Source: Agrobacterium pusense
GTDB taxonomy: Bacteria > Pseudomonadota > Alphaproteobacteria > Rhizobiales > Rhizobiaceae
Assembly: GCF_900102105.1 (NCBI RefSeq)
Contig: NZ_FNBB01000002.1
Coordinates: forward strand, 620,001-684,000
Length of the DNA stretch: 64,000 nucleotides
Direction: 5' to 3'
Part shown: positions 35,887-46,093 of the stretch, in pieces
Layout: each line of letters starts with the position of its first letter
Position numbering within the stretch: position 1 is the first letter of the stretch
The notes under the pieces: generated by a model
What the model saw: only the letters and a program-made list of their open reading frames with translations
Databases searched by the model: none
Told to the model about the DNA's origin: nothing
Program-made: the position numbers and the translations under genes

Positions 35887-37104
35887 ATGATCATAGACCA
35901 GCGCGCATTGGGTTTCGGAAGTGGGGAGAGGGCGGTTTTCGCCTCGGATCCATGGACGACGCGCGGGCGTCTTTTTCCGGAAGAAGGAAGCCTGACGCGT
36001 TCCGAATTCCAGCGTGACCGGGACCGCATCGTCCACACGACAGCCTTTCGTCGCCTGAAGCACAAGACGCAGGTCTTCATCAGCCCCGACGGAGACCATT
36101 ACCGCACGCGGCTTACCCACACCATTGAGGTGGCGCAGATCGCCCGCGCTCTGGCCCGCGCGCTGAAGCTGGACGAGGATCTGGCTGAAGGCGTGGCGCT
36201 GGTGCATGATTTCGGCCACACGCCTTTCGGCCATACCGGCGAAGACGCGCTGGATGCGGTGCTGTTGCCCTATGGCGGGTTTGACCACAATGCACAGTCC
36301 CTGCGTATCGTCACCAAGCTGGAGCGCCGTTATGCCGAATATGACGGCATCAACCTGACCTGGGAAACGCTGGAAGGTCTCGTCAAGCATAATGGCCCGC
36401 TGGTGAACGCGAAGGGTGAGGGGATCAAGGGGCCGGTTCCGCTGCCCATCCTCGAATATTGTGAGTTGCAGGATCTCGAGATCGGCAGCTATGCCAGCCT
36501 TGAGGCGCAGGTGGCGGCGATTGCCGATGACATCGCCTACAATACCCACGATATCGATGACGGTCTGCGCGCCGGTTATCTCACCTTCGAGATGCTGGAG
36601 GAGGTGCCATTCCTCAGCGGCCTGATGGCGCAGGTGCGGGCGAAATATCCCGTGCTCGACAAGGAACGTTTCGCCAATGAGATCATGCGCCGCCAGATCA
36701 CTCACATGGTTGAGGATGTGATCGGCGTGGCGCAGCAAAATCTTGCCCGGCTGAAGCCGCACCGGGCTGCCGACATCAGGGCCGCCGATTTTACCGTCGC
36801 CACCTTTTCGCCCGAGATGGCCGAGACTGACAGGCAGATCAAGAAGCTGCTGTTTGCCCATATCTATCGGCACCCGGACATCATGCGCATTCGCGCCGGC
36901 GCGACGCAGATCGTCACCGATCTTTTCCACCGATATATGGAAACGCCGGCGGAAATGCAGAGCCACTACTGGGTGGACAGCATTTCCGGCATGAGCGTGG
37001 CCGCAAAAGCCCGGCATGTGGGCGACTATCTGGCCGGCATGACCGATAGTTATGCACTGCGCGCCCACCAGCGGCTGTTTGACCACACCCCCGATTTGAG
37101 ATAG
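35887..37104 (+). CDS. dgt: Deoxyguanosinetriphosphate triphosphohydrolase-like protein
   Basis: 404 residues (405 codons with the stop). HD-superfamily metal site: [19 protein letters not shown] and [20 protein letters not shown], plus [12 protein letters not shown]. The N-terminal [20 protein letters not shown] is also conserved. It hydrolyses dNTPs to deoxynucleosides and triphosphate. AGGTGG lies before the ATG. It is followed by argS after 74 nt. Confidence 0.93.
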   Translation: MIIDQRALGFGSGERAVFASDPWTTRGRLFPEEGSLTRSEFQRDRDRIVHTTAFRRLKHKTQVFISPDGDHYRTRLTHTIEVAQIARALARALKLDEDLAEGVALVHDFGHTPFGHTGEDALDAVLLPYGGFDHNAQSLRIVTKLERRYAEYDGINLTWETLEGLVKHNGPLVNAKGEGIKGPVPLPILEYCELQDLEIGSYASLEAQVAAIADDIAYNTHDIDDGLRAGYLTFEMLEEVPFLSGLMAQVRAKYPVLDKERFANEIMRRQITHMVEDVIGVAQQNLARLKPHRAADIRAADFTVATFSPEMAETDRQIKKLLFAHIYRHPDIMRIRAGATQIVTDLFHRYMETPAEMQSHYWVDSISGMSVAAKARHVGDYLAGMTDSYALRAHQRLFDHTPDLR

Positions 37105-37178
37105 GGCAGCGGGCGATCGCGAAGCCGACCGGCTAAAATACCGGACATGAACAGAAGCCCTTCGCGCAGGTTGGAACG

Positions 37179-38936
37179 ATGAACATTTTTGCCGATTTCG
37201 ATACCAGGATCAAAAACGCGCTCGAGACGCTCGACCTCGTGAAAGAGAACCGCGAAAAGGTCGATTTCAGTCGAATTACCGTCGAATCCCCGCGTGATCT
37301 CAGCCACGGCGATGTTGCAACCAATGCCGCCATGGTGCTGGCGAAACCGCTCGGCACCAATCCGCGCGCCCTGGCCGAACTCATCGTGCCGGCGCTTCAG
37401 GCGGATGGCGATGTCGATAGCGTCAATGTCGCGGGTCCCGGCTTTATCAATCTCAAGGTGTCGGTTGGTTACTGGCAGCGTCTGCTGGCAGATATGATCA
37501 ACCAGGGTATCGATTTCGGCCGCTCCACCATCGGTGCGGGCCAGAAGATCAACGTCGAATATGTCTCGGCCAACCCGACCGGCCCGATGCATGTCGGCCA
37601 TTGCCGTGGCGCCGTGGTCGGCGACACGTTGGCGAACCTGCTCGCATTTGCTGGTTACGGCGTCACAAAGGAATATTACATCAACGATGCCGGCTCGCAG
37701 ATCGATGTGCTGGCACGTTCGGTGTTCCTGCGGTATCGCGAGGCGCTCGGCGAAGATATCGGCACCATCCCGTCCGGTCTCTATCCCGGTGATTACCTCG
37801 TTCCCGTCGGCCAGGCGCTGGCCGATGAATATGGCATCAAGCTGCGCGCCATGCCTGAAGAAAAGTGGATGCCTATCGTCAAGGACAAGGCGATCGACGC
37901 GATGATGGCGATGATCCGCGAGGATTTGGCGCTTCTCAACGTCCGGCACGACGTGTTCTTTTCGGAGCGCACGCTGCATGAGGGCAATGGCGGGCCGATC
38001 CTGTCGGCCATCAACGACCTCACCTTCAAGGGCCATGTCTACAAGGGCACGCTGCCGCCGCCGAAGGGCGAATTGCCTGATGACTGGGAAGACCGCGAAC
38101 AGACGCTGTTCCGCTCCACCGAAGTGGGCGACGATATGGACCGCGCGCTGATGAAGTCGGACGGTTCCTACACCTATTTCGCCGCCGACGTCGCCTATTT
38201 CAAGAACAAGTTCGACCGTGGTTTTTCCGAGATGATCTATGTGCTCGGCGCCGACCATGGCGGTTACGTCAAGCGTCTTGAAGCCGTCGCGCGCGCCGTC
38301 TCCGAGGGCAAGTCGAAGCTGACGGTTCTTCTGTGCCAGCTCGTCAAGCTGTTCCGCGACGGTGAGCCGGTGAAGATGTCGAAGCGCTCCGGCGACTTCG
38401 TGACCCTGCGCGACGTTGTCGACGAAGTGGGTCGCGATCCGGTGCGATTCATGATGCTTTATCGGAAGAATTCCGAGCCGCTGGACTTCGATTTTGCAAA
38501 AGTGACCGAACAATCGAAGGATAATCCGGTCTTTTACGTGCAATATGCGCATGCCCGCTCAATGTCGATCTTCCGGCAGGCGCAGGAAGCGTTTCCGGGC
38601 CTTTCTCCTTCGGCTGAGGAGATGGCGGCATCTGTATCTTTGATCAGCGATATCAATGAGTTGCAGCTGGTTGCAAAACTCGCGGAATATCCGCGCCTGA
38701 TCGAATCCGCGGCCCTTTCGCATGAGCCGCACCGGCTTGCTTTTTACCTCTATGATCTCGCCAGTTCCTTCCATGGACACTGGAACAAGGGTAAAGACCA
38801 TCAGGAATTACGTTTTATTAACGATAAAAACCGAGAATTGAGCATTGCCAGACTTGGGCTGGTGAATGCTGTCGCGAATGTTCTGAGGTCTGGACTGACG
38901 CTTTTAGGAGCGGACGCACCTGACGAAATGCGATAA
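37179..38936 (+). CDS. argS: Arginyl-tRNA synthetase
   Basis: 585 residues. The HIGH motif appears as [20 protein letters not shown] and the KMSKS-like motif as [20 protein letters not shown]. It has the N-terminal Add1 domain and a C-terminal DALR anticodon domain (about 460-585). The start at 37179 follows GGTTGGAACG. It opens a run of plus-strand envelope genes whose order is conserved in rhizobia. Confidence 0.97.
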   Translation: MNIFADFDTRIKNALETLDLVKENREKVDFSRITVESPRDLSHGDVATNAAMVLAKPLGTNPRALAELIVPALQADGDVDSVNVAGPGFINLKVSVGYWQRLLADMINQGIDFGRSTIGAGQKINVEYVSANPTGPMHVGHCRGAVVGDTLANLLAFAGYGVTKEYYINDAGSQIDVLARSVFLRYREALGEDIGTIPSGLYPGDYLVPVGQALADEYGIKLRAMPEEKWMPIVKDKAIDAMMAMIREDLALLNVRHDVFFSERTLHEGNGGPILSAINDLTFKGHVYKGTLPPPKGELPDDWEDREQTLFRSTEVGDDMDRALMKSDGSYTYFAADVAYFKNKFDRGFSEMIYVLGADHGGYVKRLEAVARAVSEGKSKLTVLLCQLVKLFRDGEPVKMSKRSGDFVTLRDVVDEVGRDPVRFMMLYRKNSEPLDFDFAKVTEQSKDNPVFYVQYAHARSMSIFRQAQEAFPGLSPSAEEMAASVSLISDINELQLVAKLAEYPRLIESAALSHEPHRLAFYLYDLASSFHGHWNKGKDHQELRFINDKNRELSIARLGLVNAVANVLRSGLTLLGADAPDEMR

Positions 38937-39002
38937 CATCTCACCATTATTTGCTCACAATACGCTGGCAAGAGCTGCAATGCGTAGATGGTGGAACACG
39001 TA

Positions 39003-42000
39003 ATGGTCGAAAAAAATGTCGCGTATAACCGGGACGCCCGGTCCGAAGGCTTCGCTGACAACGATCCTCTGGCAGAACTGGCGCGTATCGTCGGCTTCGA
39101 AGATCGTCCTTCGCATGCGGGTTCCGAAGCTGCGCCACGCGCTGCCTCACCGGTTGCCCGCCGCGAACCCGAATTTAATCTCGAGGACGAGCTGCTTCGG
39201 GAATTCGAGGTTTACGATGCGCCGCATGCCGATCCGATCGTTCTTGATCCGGCAAACGATGTTCGTGCAGGCATCCATCCAAGCGATTTCATGCAGCGGG
39301 TCGAATCCGTTTTCGCTCGCCGCGAGCCCGAACTTGCGCCGGCAGCTGAACCGGAACCCGAGGTGACATTCGCTCCCGAAGCAGCGGAAGAGCTGCTTCC
39401 AGAGGTCAATGAGGCCTATATCCACAATTACGTCGAAACCCCCACGCAGGATATCCGGGCGGATTTCCGCGATGATGCCGGCGCGGTGGCTGAAGTTTTC
39501 GATGTGCATTCGCGCCAGGCGCGTCCTGCCGAGCCGATGGTCTACGAGCAGGCTGCCTCACAGGTGGCATGGGAAGAGCCGCAGGCCGCGGAACCCGTCC
39601 AGCCGGAATGGCACGCCATGCCGGAGCTTCCGGCAGATGTCTCCAGCAATATTGCTGCCGCCGCTTATGCTGCTACACCGGAGTCCCAGAGCCTCGATCT
39701 CGCCGATGAAGTGGAAATCGCCGTGGCCGAACAGGCGCCTGCTCCGATTTCCGTTCGTCCGCCATCGCATGGCGGCCGGTCTTCGCTGGAATTTTCGAGC
39801 CTGCGGTTGCCGCTTGCCAATTTCGGCGCCCGCCGCGATGTTTCGGCTGCCGACCCGAAGCGGGTTGAGCCGCGCTCCGAACGGCAGCCTGCCGCGGCCC
39901 GGGTAGAGCCGCAGGTCGAAGTCGCTCCCGTGCCTGCCGTCGTCCAGGCGGAAGAGACCGCGCCATCCTTCACGCCTTCGGTCGCCGAGGTCTTTACGCC
40001 TGCCGCAGAGCCTCTGACGTTTGAGGCTGCCGAGAAGCCGGCGGCGAAACATCTCTCGCCGATGGATGAGTTGATTTACGACGTCGCGAAATATTCCATT
40101 CCCGGTCGCGGTGAAGCGCCGCTCGTGCAGGCGGTCCCCGCAGCGCAGGCTGCCAAGGTTGAACCGCCCGTGGTTACTGCCGCTCCGGTGAAGGCAGCGC
40201 CGGTTGCCGATGCAGCGCCCGCAGCACCCCCGGAGGAGCTTGATTTCGCCGGCTTCAACGATGATGATTTCGAGCTTGCGCTTGACGATCTCGATCTCGA
40301 TCTGGATCTGTCCGACATCGCTGAAGCGGAGGTCGCGCCAGCGCCTGCACCGCAGCCGGTCCGCCAGCAGCCGGCCGCGCCGGTGGCCGTTCAGGCACCC
40401 GCACCGCAGCCGGTGAAGGTGCAGCCCGCACCGCAGCCCCGGCCTGCGCCCGTTGTCGCACCTGTTGCTGCCGTTGCCGCCGCACCTGTTGCTGCCGCTC
40501 CGGTTCAGCCGCGCCCGGCCGCTCCCCAGCCTGTCGCGCCACAGACGCTGGAAAGCCTGCCTTTCGATCCCTCGCAGATCGGTGAGACGGAAGAGCATCC
40601 GGAAACCATCGTCGAGATGGATGTACCGGAACTGCCGGTTGGCGTTTTTGAGCCGAAGCCGGCTCCCCGCCGCCATGAGGAAGACCTCGACATCGACACC
40701 GAGCTTGCGACGCTGTTTGCTCCTGCTGTTGCCGGTGGTCTCGACCGCCACAAGCACGCGGAAAACCGCGGAGCTGCCCAGGCTCGTCCTGTTCAGGCTC
40801 CGGAAGAGGCCGACGAGTTCGAACGGGCGCTGGAAGAGGATTTCCGCCGCTCCATGCAGGAGGCTGCCGCTTCCCGTGGTAATGCGCCTCGTGAGCCCGA
40901 AAATACGTACGTCGACAATCAGGCTGCTTATCGTGACGAGGATGAACGCGGCGGTCGCCGCTGGATCATGCCGGTTGCGGCTGCCATCGGCGTGGTGCTG
41001 ATCGGCGGCGGTGTTTACGCGCTGGTCTCCGGCGGTTCGTCGAGCACCGGTTCCAACGGCGCGCCGGTCATCATCTCCGCCGATAACGACCCGATGAAGG
41101 TCGTGCCGGAAAATCCGGGCGGTCGTGTCGTGCCGAACCAGGACAAGGCGGTTTATGATCGCGTTGCCGGCGGCAGCGCTGCCGATCCGAAGCAGCCGGC
41201 GCTGATTTCAAGCAACGAACAGCCCGTGGACGTGGTTCAGCGGACTCTGATCCCCGAACAATTGCCGCTGGAAGGCGAAAACGACGCCGATATGGAAGCC
41301 GCTGGCACGCCGGTTGGCGAGACCGAGGATCCGCGCCTGCTTTCGCCGGAAGAAAAGGCCGCACAGAACGAAGGTTCGGCCGCGACCGGCGTTTCCCCGC
41401 GCAAGGTCCGCACCATGATCGTCAAGCCTGACGGCACGCTTGTCGCACAGGAAGTCGAGGTGCCGGCAGCCCAGCCGCCGAAGGCTGACAAGGTCGAGGA
41501 ACTTGCTGCGCCGCAGACCGCCAAGCCGGGTGAGGGCGCTCCCGCCGTCATCGCCGCATCGCGGGTTCCGGTCGCGCCGGAACAGGCTCAGCCGCAGGCC
41601 AACACGCCTGCCGCCACCAAGCCGGCTGCGCAGTCCGCCGCGCCGCTTCCGGCAACACGTCCGTCCTCGCAGCCCGCAAACGTCGTGGCGACGGTGACCA
41701 ATCAGGGCAATGTTCGTCCGACCACGACTGCGCCTGCTCAGCCGCAGGCCGCGCAGCAGCAGACCGCAGCCGCTACGCCGGCTGCGACCAGCACGCCGTC
41801 CGCCGGTGGCTACTATATCCAGATCGCGTCGCTGCCGAGCCAGGCGGAAGCGCAGAAGTCCTACCAGAACATGTCGGCCAAGTTCGGCTCGGTCATCGGT
41901 GGACGCGGCGTCGACATCAAGGCTGCCGAAATCGCCGGCAAGGGCACCTTCTACCGCGTCCGTATCCCGGCCGGTGACAAGAACGAAGCCGTGGCGCTGT

Positions 42001-42047
42001 GCGAAAAGTTCCGTTCGGCCGGTGGCAGCTGCCTGGTGGCGCGGTGA
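39003..42047 (+). CDS. SPOR-domain cell-division/envelope protein, very long linker
   Basis: 1014 residues. The N-terminal 650 are cytoplasmic, acidic and proline/alanine-rich. A single transmembrane helix (about 654-677, WIMPVAAAIGVVLIGGGVYA) is followed by a low-complexity periplasmic linker. A SPOR domain ends the protein (about 935-1014, YYIQIASLPSQAEAQKSYQN to GGSCLVAR). SPOR domains bind denuded glycan strands at the septum. ATG 39003 (MVEKNVAYNRD) is chosen over 38988. Topology resembles FtsN/DamX-type proteins, but the identity is not established. Confidence 0.88.
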   Translation: MVEKNVAYNRDARSEGFADNDPLAELARIVGFEDRPSHAGSEAAPRAASPVARREPEFNLEDELLREFEVYDAPHADPIVLDPANDVRAGIHPSDFMQRVESVFARREPELAPAAEPEPEVTFAPEAAEELLPEVNEAYIHNYVETPTQDIRADFRDDAGAVAEVFDVHSRQARPAEPMVYEQAASQVAWEEPQAAEPVQPEWHAMPELPADVSSNIAAAAYAATPESQSLDLADEVEIAVAEQAPAPISVRPPSHGGRSSLEFSSLRLPLANFGARRDVSAADPKRVEPRSERQPAAARVEPQVEVAPVPAVVQAEETAPSFTPSVAEVFTPAAEPLTFEAAEKPAAKHLSPMDELIYDVAKYSIPGRGEAPLVQAVPAAQAAKVEPPVVTAAPVKAAPVADAAPAAPPEELDFAGFNDDDFELALDDLDLDLDLSDIAEAEVAPAPAPQPVRQQPAAPVAVQAPAPQPVKVQPAPQPRPAPVVAPVAAVAAAPVAAAPVQPRPAAPQPVAPQTLESLPFDPSQIGETEEHPETIVEMDVPELPVGVFEPKPAPRRHEEDLDIDTELATLFAPAVAGGLDRHKHAENRGAAQARPVQAPEEADEFERALEEDFRRSMQEAAASRGNAPREPENTYVDNQAAYRDEDERGGRRWIMPVAAAIGVVLIGGGVYALVSGGSSSTGSNGAPVIISADNDPMKVVPENPGGRVVPNQDKAVYDRVAGGSAADPKQPALISSNEQPVDVVQRTLIPEQLPLEGENDADMEAAGTPVGETEDPRLLSPEEKAAQNEGSAATGVSPRKVRTMIVKPDGTLVAQEVEVPAAQPPKADKVEELAAPQTAKPGEGAPAVIAASRVPVAPEQAQPQANTPAATKPAAQSAAPLPATRPSSQPANVVATVTNQGNVRPTTTAPAQPQAAQQQTAAATPAATSTPSAGGYYIQIASLPSQAEAQKSYQNMSAKFGSVIGGRGVDIKAAEIAGKGTFYRVRIPAGDKNEAVALCEKFRSAGGSCLVAR

Positions 42048-42054
42048 TAGAGAT

Positions 42055-42078
42055 GCGCCGGGGGTAGTACCCCGGCGC
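42055..42078. terminator. GC-rich hairpin after the SPOR gene
   Basis: 9-bp stem GCGCCGGGG/CCCCGGCGC with a 6-nt loop, 8 nt after the stop. There is no T-run, so termination is uncertain. Confidence 0.4.
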
Positions 42079-42112
42079 TGATTGTCTAACGACAGTGACG
42101 GAGCAGCCAACC

Positions 42113-42231
42113 TCCGTCATGCCGGACTTGATCCGGCATCCAGCCACGGCGCGTCTGCGCCGTGAAACGAGTCTTACGCGATCAACGACTTGATCGCGCT
42201 GGACCCCGGCTCGGAGGCCGGGGTGACGGAC
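42113..42231. repeat. Mosaic intergenic repeat, copy 5 (reversed, GATCAAG core)
   Basis: Orientation is inverted relative to copies 1, 3 and 8: the GGCGCGTCTGCGCC stretch comes first and the core palindrome GATCAACGACTTGATC second. Arms are CGTCATGCCGGACTTGATCC and CCCCGGCTCGGAGGCCGGGG. Confidence 0.9.
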
Positions 42232-42308
42232 GGTAAACGTCGCTGCCCCGGCATTGGCCGAGGAGCAGGCAAAGTTCTTCCCATCTATTCTGTAACAGGC
42301 GTGACACC

Positions 42309-43325
42309 ATGACCGATTGCAAAGCTATGATCCTCGGATGCAGCGGGCTTTCGCTGACTGCCGACGAGATTGCCCTTTACCGCGATGAGCAGCCCTGGGG
42401 TTTCATCCTGTTCGGGCGCAATATTGGCGAGCCGCAGCAGATCACCGATCTCGTCGCCGCCATGCGCGATGCCGTCGGGCGGGCAGATGCGCCGGTGCTG
42501 ATCGATCAGGAGGGCGGACGGGTTCAGCGTATCAAGCCGCCGATCCTGCAGGCTTATCCGAATGCCCGCATTCTCGGTGAAATCTATGAGCGCGACCGGG
42601 GTGCCGGTCTGCGTGCCGCCTGGCTGATGTCGCGACTGCACGCGTTCGACCTGATGAAATTCGGCATCAATGTCGATTGCCTGCCGGTGCTCGACGTGCC
42701 GGTGGAAGGCGCCAGCAATGTCATCGGCAACCGTGCCTATGGCTATACGCCGACCATGGTGGCCGAGATGGGGCAGGCGGCGGCCGACGGGCTGAAGGCG
42801 GGCGGCATGCTGCCTGTCATGAAACATATGCCGGGTCATGGTCGCGGCATGGTGGATTCGCATCATGAACTGCCTGTGGTCGACGTGCCGCTCGATGAGC
42901 TGGATGCGCATGACTTCGTGCCCTTCCGGGCACTGAACCGCGAATTGATGGCGATGAGCGCGCATCTGGTGTTCAACGCTGTCGACCGCGAACGGCCGGC
43001 GACGACTTCACCGAAGGTGATCGAGGAGATTATTCGCGGGCGGATCGGATTTGACGGCCTGCTGATGTCCGACGACAGTTCGATGAACGCGTTGAAGGGC
43101 ACGCTGGGTGAAAGAGCTGCGAATATTGTTGCTGGTGGCTGCGATATAGTCTTGCATTGCAACGGCGTGATGGGTGAAATGCTCGAGGTTGTGAAAGAGG
43201 TTCCCGTTCTTTCCGGCCGGTCGCTGGAGCGGGTGCGGGCAGTTGAAGCGGGTTTCCCGACTGCGGACCCATCCGACGAAGCGGAACTGAGAGCCGAATT
43301 CAACGCCATGTGGGCCGTTTCCTGA
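42309..43325 (+). CDS. nagZ: Beta-N-acetylhexosaminidase (GH3)
   Basis: 338 residues. GH3 signature MKHMPGHGRGMVDSHHELP, with the general-acid His of the DSH motif, and the catalytic Asp in LLMSDDSSMNAL. NagZ removes GlcNAc from muropeptides in the cytoplasm during peptidoglycan recycling. The ribosome site is weak. It follows the SPOR gene and precedes scpA by 55 nt. Confidence 0.95.
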   Translation: MTDCKAMILGCSGLSLTADEIALYRDEQPWGFILFGRNIGEPQQITDLVAAMRDAVGRADAPVLIDQEGGRVQRIKPPILQAYPNARILGEIYERDRGAGLRAAWLMSRLHAFDLMKFGINVDCLPVLDVPVEGASNVIGNRAYGYTPTMVAEMGQAAADGLKAGGMLPVMKHMPGHGRGMVDSHHELPVVDVPLDELDAHDFVPFRALNRELMAMSAHLVFNAVDRERPATTSPKVIEEIIRGRIGFDGLLMSDDSSMNALKGTLGERAANIVAGGCDIVLHCNGVMGEMLEVVKEVPVLSGRSLERVRAVEAGFPTADPSDEAELRAEFNAMWAVS

Positions 43326-43380
43326 CAGTCGGGCGGCCGCTTACTCGGGATCAAGGCCGGAAGCTCCGGCGGATGGAACG

Positions 43381-44226
43381 ATGGCCGCAGACAAATCTCG
43401 CAATTCGACACCGATGGACAAGCTCTGGCAGGATGTGACGCCGGAGCGGCTGACGGGCGAGGCCGGACTGGTCATCGATGTCGCGGGTTTCGAAGGCCCG
43501 CTCGATCTGCTGTTGCATCTTGCCCGCACGCAGAAGGTGGACCTGTCGCGCATTTCAGTGCTGGCGCTTGCCGAGCAATATCTGCAATTCGTTGAAAGCG
43601 CGCGGCGCGTGCGCATCGAGTTGGCGGCCGATTATCTGGTCATGGCGGCGTGGCTCGCCTTCCTCAAGTCCAAGCTTCTCATTCCGCAGCAATCGAAGGA
43701 TGACGGCCCCTCGGGTGAGGAAATGGCCGCGACGCTGGCCTTTCGGCTCAAACGCCTGGAAGCGATGCGCGAGGCGGCGGAACGCCTCGTCAACCGCGCC
43801 CAGCTCGGCCGCGATGTGTTTGCCCGTGGTGCGCCGGAGCATATTCCGCACATCAACCGCTCTGCCTATGAGGCGAGCCTTTATGACCTGCTCAGCGCCT
43901 ACGCCAATCTGCGGCAGAGACAGGCGATCACCCAGGTCACCATTGAAAAACGGCAGGTCTGGTCGCTGGTCGAGGCGCGGGAGCTTTTAACCGGTCTCCT
44001 CGGCGATGTCGGAGAATGGACCGCGCTCGATCAATATCTGCTGCAATATGTCCCCGATCCCGCGATGCGGGTGACGGCGATCGCCAGCGCCTTTGCCGCG
44101 TCACTGGAACTTGTGCGCGAGGGTACGCTGCAAATCCGGCAGGAGGGCGCTTTCCAGCCCATCTATATGCGCCGTGGCACGAGGGATGATCGTGCGGCGG
44201 TCGCCGAGAGGACTGACAATGACTGA
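43381..44226 (+). CDS. scpA: Segregation and condensation protein A
   Basis: 281 residues. FEGPLDLLLHLARTQKVDLS and ISVLALAEQYLQFVE, then ADYLVMAAWLAFLKSKLLIP are the ScpA kleisin N-terminal helices that contact SMC. ScpA bridges the SMC heads and binds ScpB. The stop overlaps the scpB start by 8 bp. Confidence 0.95.
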   Translation: MAADKSRNSTPMDKLWQDVTPERLTGEAGLVIDVAGFEGPLDLLLHLARTQKVDLSRISVLALAEQYLQFVESARRVRIELAADYLVMAAWLAFLKSKLLIPQQSKDDGPSGEEMAATLAFRLKRLEAMREAAERLVNRAQLGRDVFARGAPEHIPHINRSAYEASLYDLLSAYANLRQRQAITQVTIEKRQVWSLVEARELLTGLLGDVGEWTALDQYLLQYVPDPAMRVTAIASAFAASLELVREGTLQIRQEGAFQPIYMRRGTRDDRAAVAERTDND

Positions 44227-44953
44227 CAATGATGAGACGGCCGAGGCGACGATCGCGACGGATGGGGTGGGACTAGAACCCACGGTATTTTCCGAGCGCC
44301 AGTTGAAAGAGGCCGAGCGGATCGCCGAGGCTTTGGTTTTCGCCTCGGCCGAGCCGGTCTCTCCGGGTTTCATTGCGGAGCGCCTGCCGCGCGGCATGGA
44401 TGTCGACGCCGTTCTTCAGCGTCTGAAAGCCGCTTATGCGGGCCGGGGCGTCAATCTCGTGCAGGTGGGCGGGCAATGGGCCTTCCGCACTGCCGGCGAT
44501 CTTTCCTTCGTCATCCGCGCCGAGGAAAAGGAACCGAAGAAGCTCTCTCGCGCGGCGCTGGAAGTCCTGGCGATTATCGCATATCATCAGCCGGTGACAC
44601 GCGCTGAAATCGAGGAAATCCGCGGTGTTCAGACCTCGCGCGGCACGCTTGACGTATTGATGGAGGCGGGCTGGGTCCGGTTTCGTGGCCGCCGTCGCAC
44701 CCCCGGCCGGCCGGTGACGATCGGTACCACGGTTGAGTTTCTCGACCATTTCGGCCTCGAGGAGTTGCGCGACCTGCCGGGGCTTGAGGAGCTGAAGGGA
44801 GCAGGGCTACTTTCCGGCCGCATACCTTCCAATTTCGGCGTGCCCCTGCCGATGATGAGCGACGAATTGCGTGAGGATGAAGACCCGATCACGCAACTTG
44901 ATCTGGAAGAGCTGGGCCTGCTTGCGCCTGGTGGTGGCGACGGCGACGATTGA
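44219..44953 (+). CDS. scpB: Segregation and condensation protein B
   Basis: 244 residues from the ATG at 44219, inside the last codons of scpA. Tandem winged helices: EAERIAEALVFASAEPVSPG (first), then AALEVLAIIAYHQPVTRAEI and EIRGVQTSRGTLDVLMEAGW. The long upstream frame is out-of-phase scpA sequence. ScpB dimers stabilise the SMC-ScpA ring. The overlap sits on a perfect 10-bp tandem duplication (44211-44230). Confidence 0.95.
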   Translation: MTDNDETAEATIATDGVGLEPTVFSERQLKEAERIAEALVFASAEPVSPGFIAERLPRGMDVDAVLQRLKAAYAGRGVNLVQVGGQWAFRTAGDLSFVIRAEEKEPKKLSRAALEVLAIIAYHQPVTRAEIEEIRGVQTSRGTLDVLMEAGWVRFRGRRRTPGRPVTIGTTVEFLDHFGLEELRDLPGLEELKGAGLLSGRIPSNFGVPLPMMSDELREDEDPITQLDLEELGLLAPGGGDGDD

Positions 44954-45022
44954 GATCGTTATCGCGCGGGCGACACGACGCAAAAACTTTATGCTCACAC
45001 CCTGTTGAAGCGGCAATTTGTT

Positions 45023-45043
45023 GTTTGAAAAAGCCTTTCAAAC
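45023..45043. promoter_or_regulatory. Perfect dyad upstream of tatA
   Basis: GTTTGAAA, five nt, TTTCAAAC, 40 nt before the tatA ATG. It could be an operator or an untranslated-leader hairpin. Confidence 0.3.
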
Positions 45044-45083
45044 GTCTTACATCGTCTGAAAGCGAAATTCAGGAGTTTCAGTT

Positions 45084-45290
45084 ATGGGTTCTTTTAGTGT
45101 GTGGCATTGGCTCATCGTGCTGGTGATTGTTCTCGTCCTTTTCGGACGCGGCAAGATCCCGGAATTGATGGGCGATGTCGCCAAGGGCATCAAGAGCTTC
45201 AAGAAGGGCATGGCTGACGAAGACCAGACGCCGCCGCCGGCCGATGCCAACACGAAGACCGTCGACCACAAGGCTGACGAGATCAAGTAA
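45084..45290 (+). CDS. tatA: Sec-independent translocase subunit TatA
   Basis: 68 residues. A short transmembrane helix (about 6-21, [16 protein letters not shown]), the hinge [20 protein letters not shown] and an amphipathic basic helix, then a charged tail: the TatA pattern. TatA multimers form the pore for folded proteins. AGGAG precedes the ATG. It opens the tatABC operon. Confidence 0.97.
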   Translation: MGSFSVWHWLIVLVIVLVLFGRGKIPELMGDVAKGIKSFKKGMADEDQTPPPADANTKTVDHKADEIK

Positions 45291-45346
45291 GCGGCCCTGC
45301 CGTTTGGTTTGAGACTGACGCGCGTTAGGGTCTCGGGAGCATATTG

Positions 45347-46093
45347 ATGTTTGATATCGGCTGGAGCGAGCTGCTGGTGATTGCGGTCGTACTGATCGTG
45401 GTTGTCGGGCCGAAAGACTTGCCGCCCATGATCCGCGCCTTTGGCAAGACCATGGCTGGCCTTCGCAAGATGGCGGGGGATTTCCGTACCCAGTTCGATG
45501 AGGCCCTCAAAGAGGCCGACATGGACGATGTGCGCCAGACCATATCGGATGTCCGCAATCTCAACCCGACCAACTCGCTGCGTGATGCGATGAACCCGCT
45601 TCGCCAGCTCGGCAACGAGATCAAGTCCGATCTTCAGAAGGCGACCACGCCGCCTGAGGGCCTGTCATCCTCGCCTGCTACGTCGACCGCAGCACCGGCG
45701 ACCAGTGAGCCGGTTGCACCGCTCGTCAGCATTCCCGAGCCTGAGATGAAGCTGCCGGATACCCCGCCCGTGACTGCCAGCGCCCCCGTTGCGGCACCGG
45801 TCGTACCGGCGGAAAAGCCGAAGCGTGCCCGGGCTAAATCGATTGCGACCGTCGAGGCGGAAGCGGTTGCCGCCAAGCCGAAACGCGCCAGCCGCGCCAA
45901 AGCGGTCGCGGCGTCCGAACCCGTTGCTGTCAATTCCACGGAGACTTCAGCAGCAAAGCCGACCGTAAAAGCCGTCGCGAGAAAAGCGGCCGCCAGGAAG
46001 GTCGCGGCTGAAAAGCCTGTCGTGGCCGCCGATGCCAAGCCGGTGAAGCCGGCGAGAACCAAGGCTGCAAAGCCCAAAAAGGATGAAGCATGA
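45347..46093 (+). CDS. tatB: Sec-independent translocase subunit TatB
   Basis: 248 residues from the ATG at 45347 (GGGAG upstream). N-terminus MFDIGWSELLVIAVVLIVVV followed by GPKDLPPMIRAFGK is the TatB form (Glu8 and the PKDLP hinge). The region after about 110 is a long Ala/Lys/Pro-rich tail, common in alphaproteobacterial TatB. With TatC it recognises twin-arginine signals. The stop overlaps tatC (ATGA). Confidence 0.96.
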   Translation: MFDIGWSELLVIAVVLIVVVGPKDLPPMIRAFGKTMAGLRKMAGDFRTQFDEALKEADMDDVRQTISDVRNLNPTNSLRDAMNPLRQLGNEIKSDLQKATTPPEGLSSSPATSTAAPATSEPVAPLVSIPEPEMKLPDTPPVTASAPVAAPVVPAEKPKRARAKSIATVEAEAVAAKPKRASRAKAVAASEPVAVNSTETSAAKPTVKAVARKAAARKVAAEKPVVAADAKPVKPARTKAAKPKKDEA

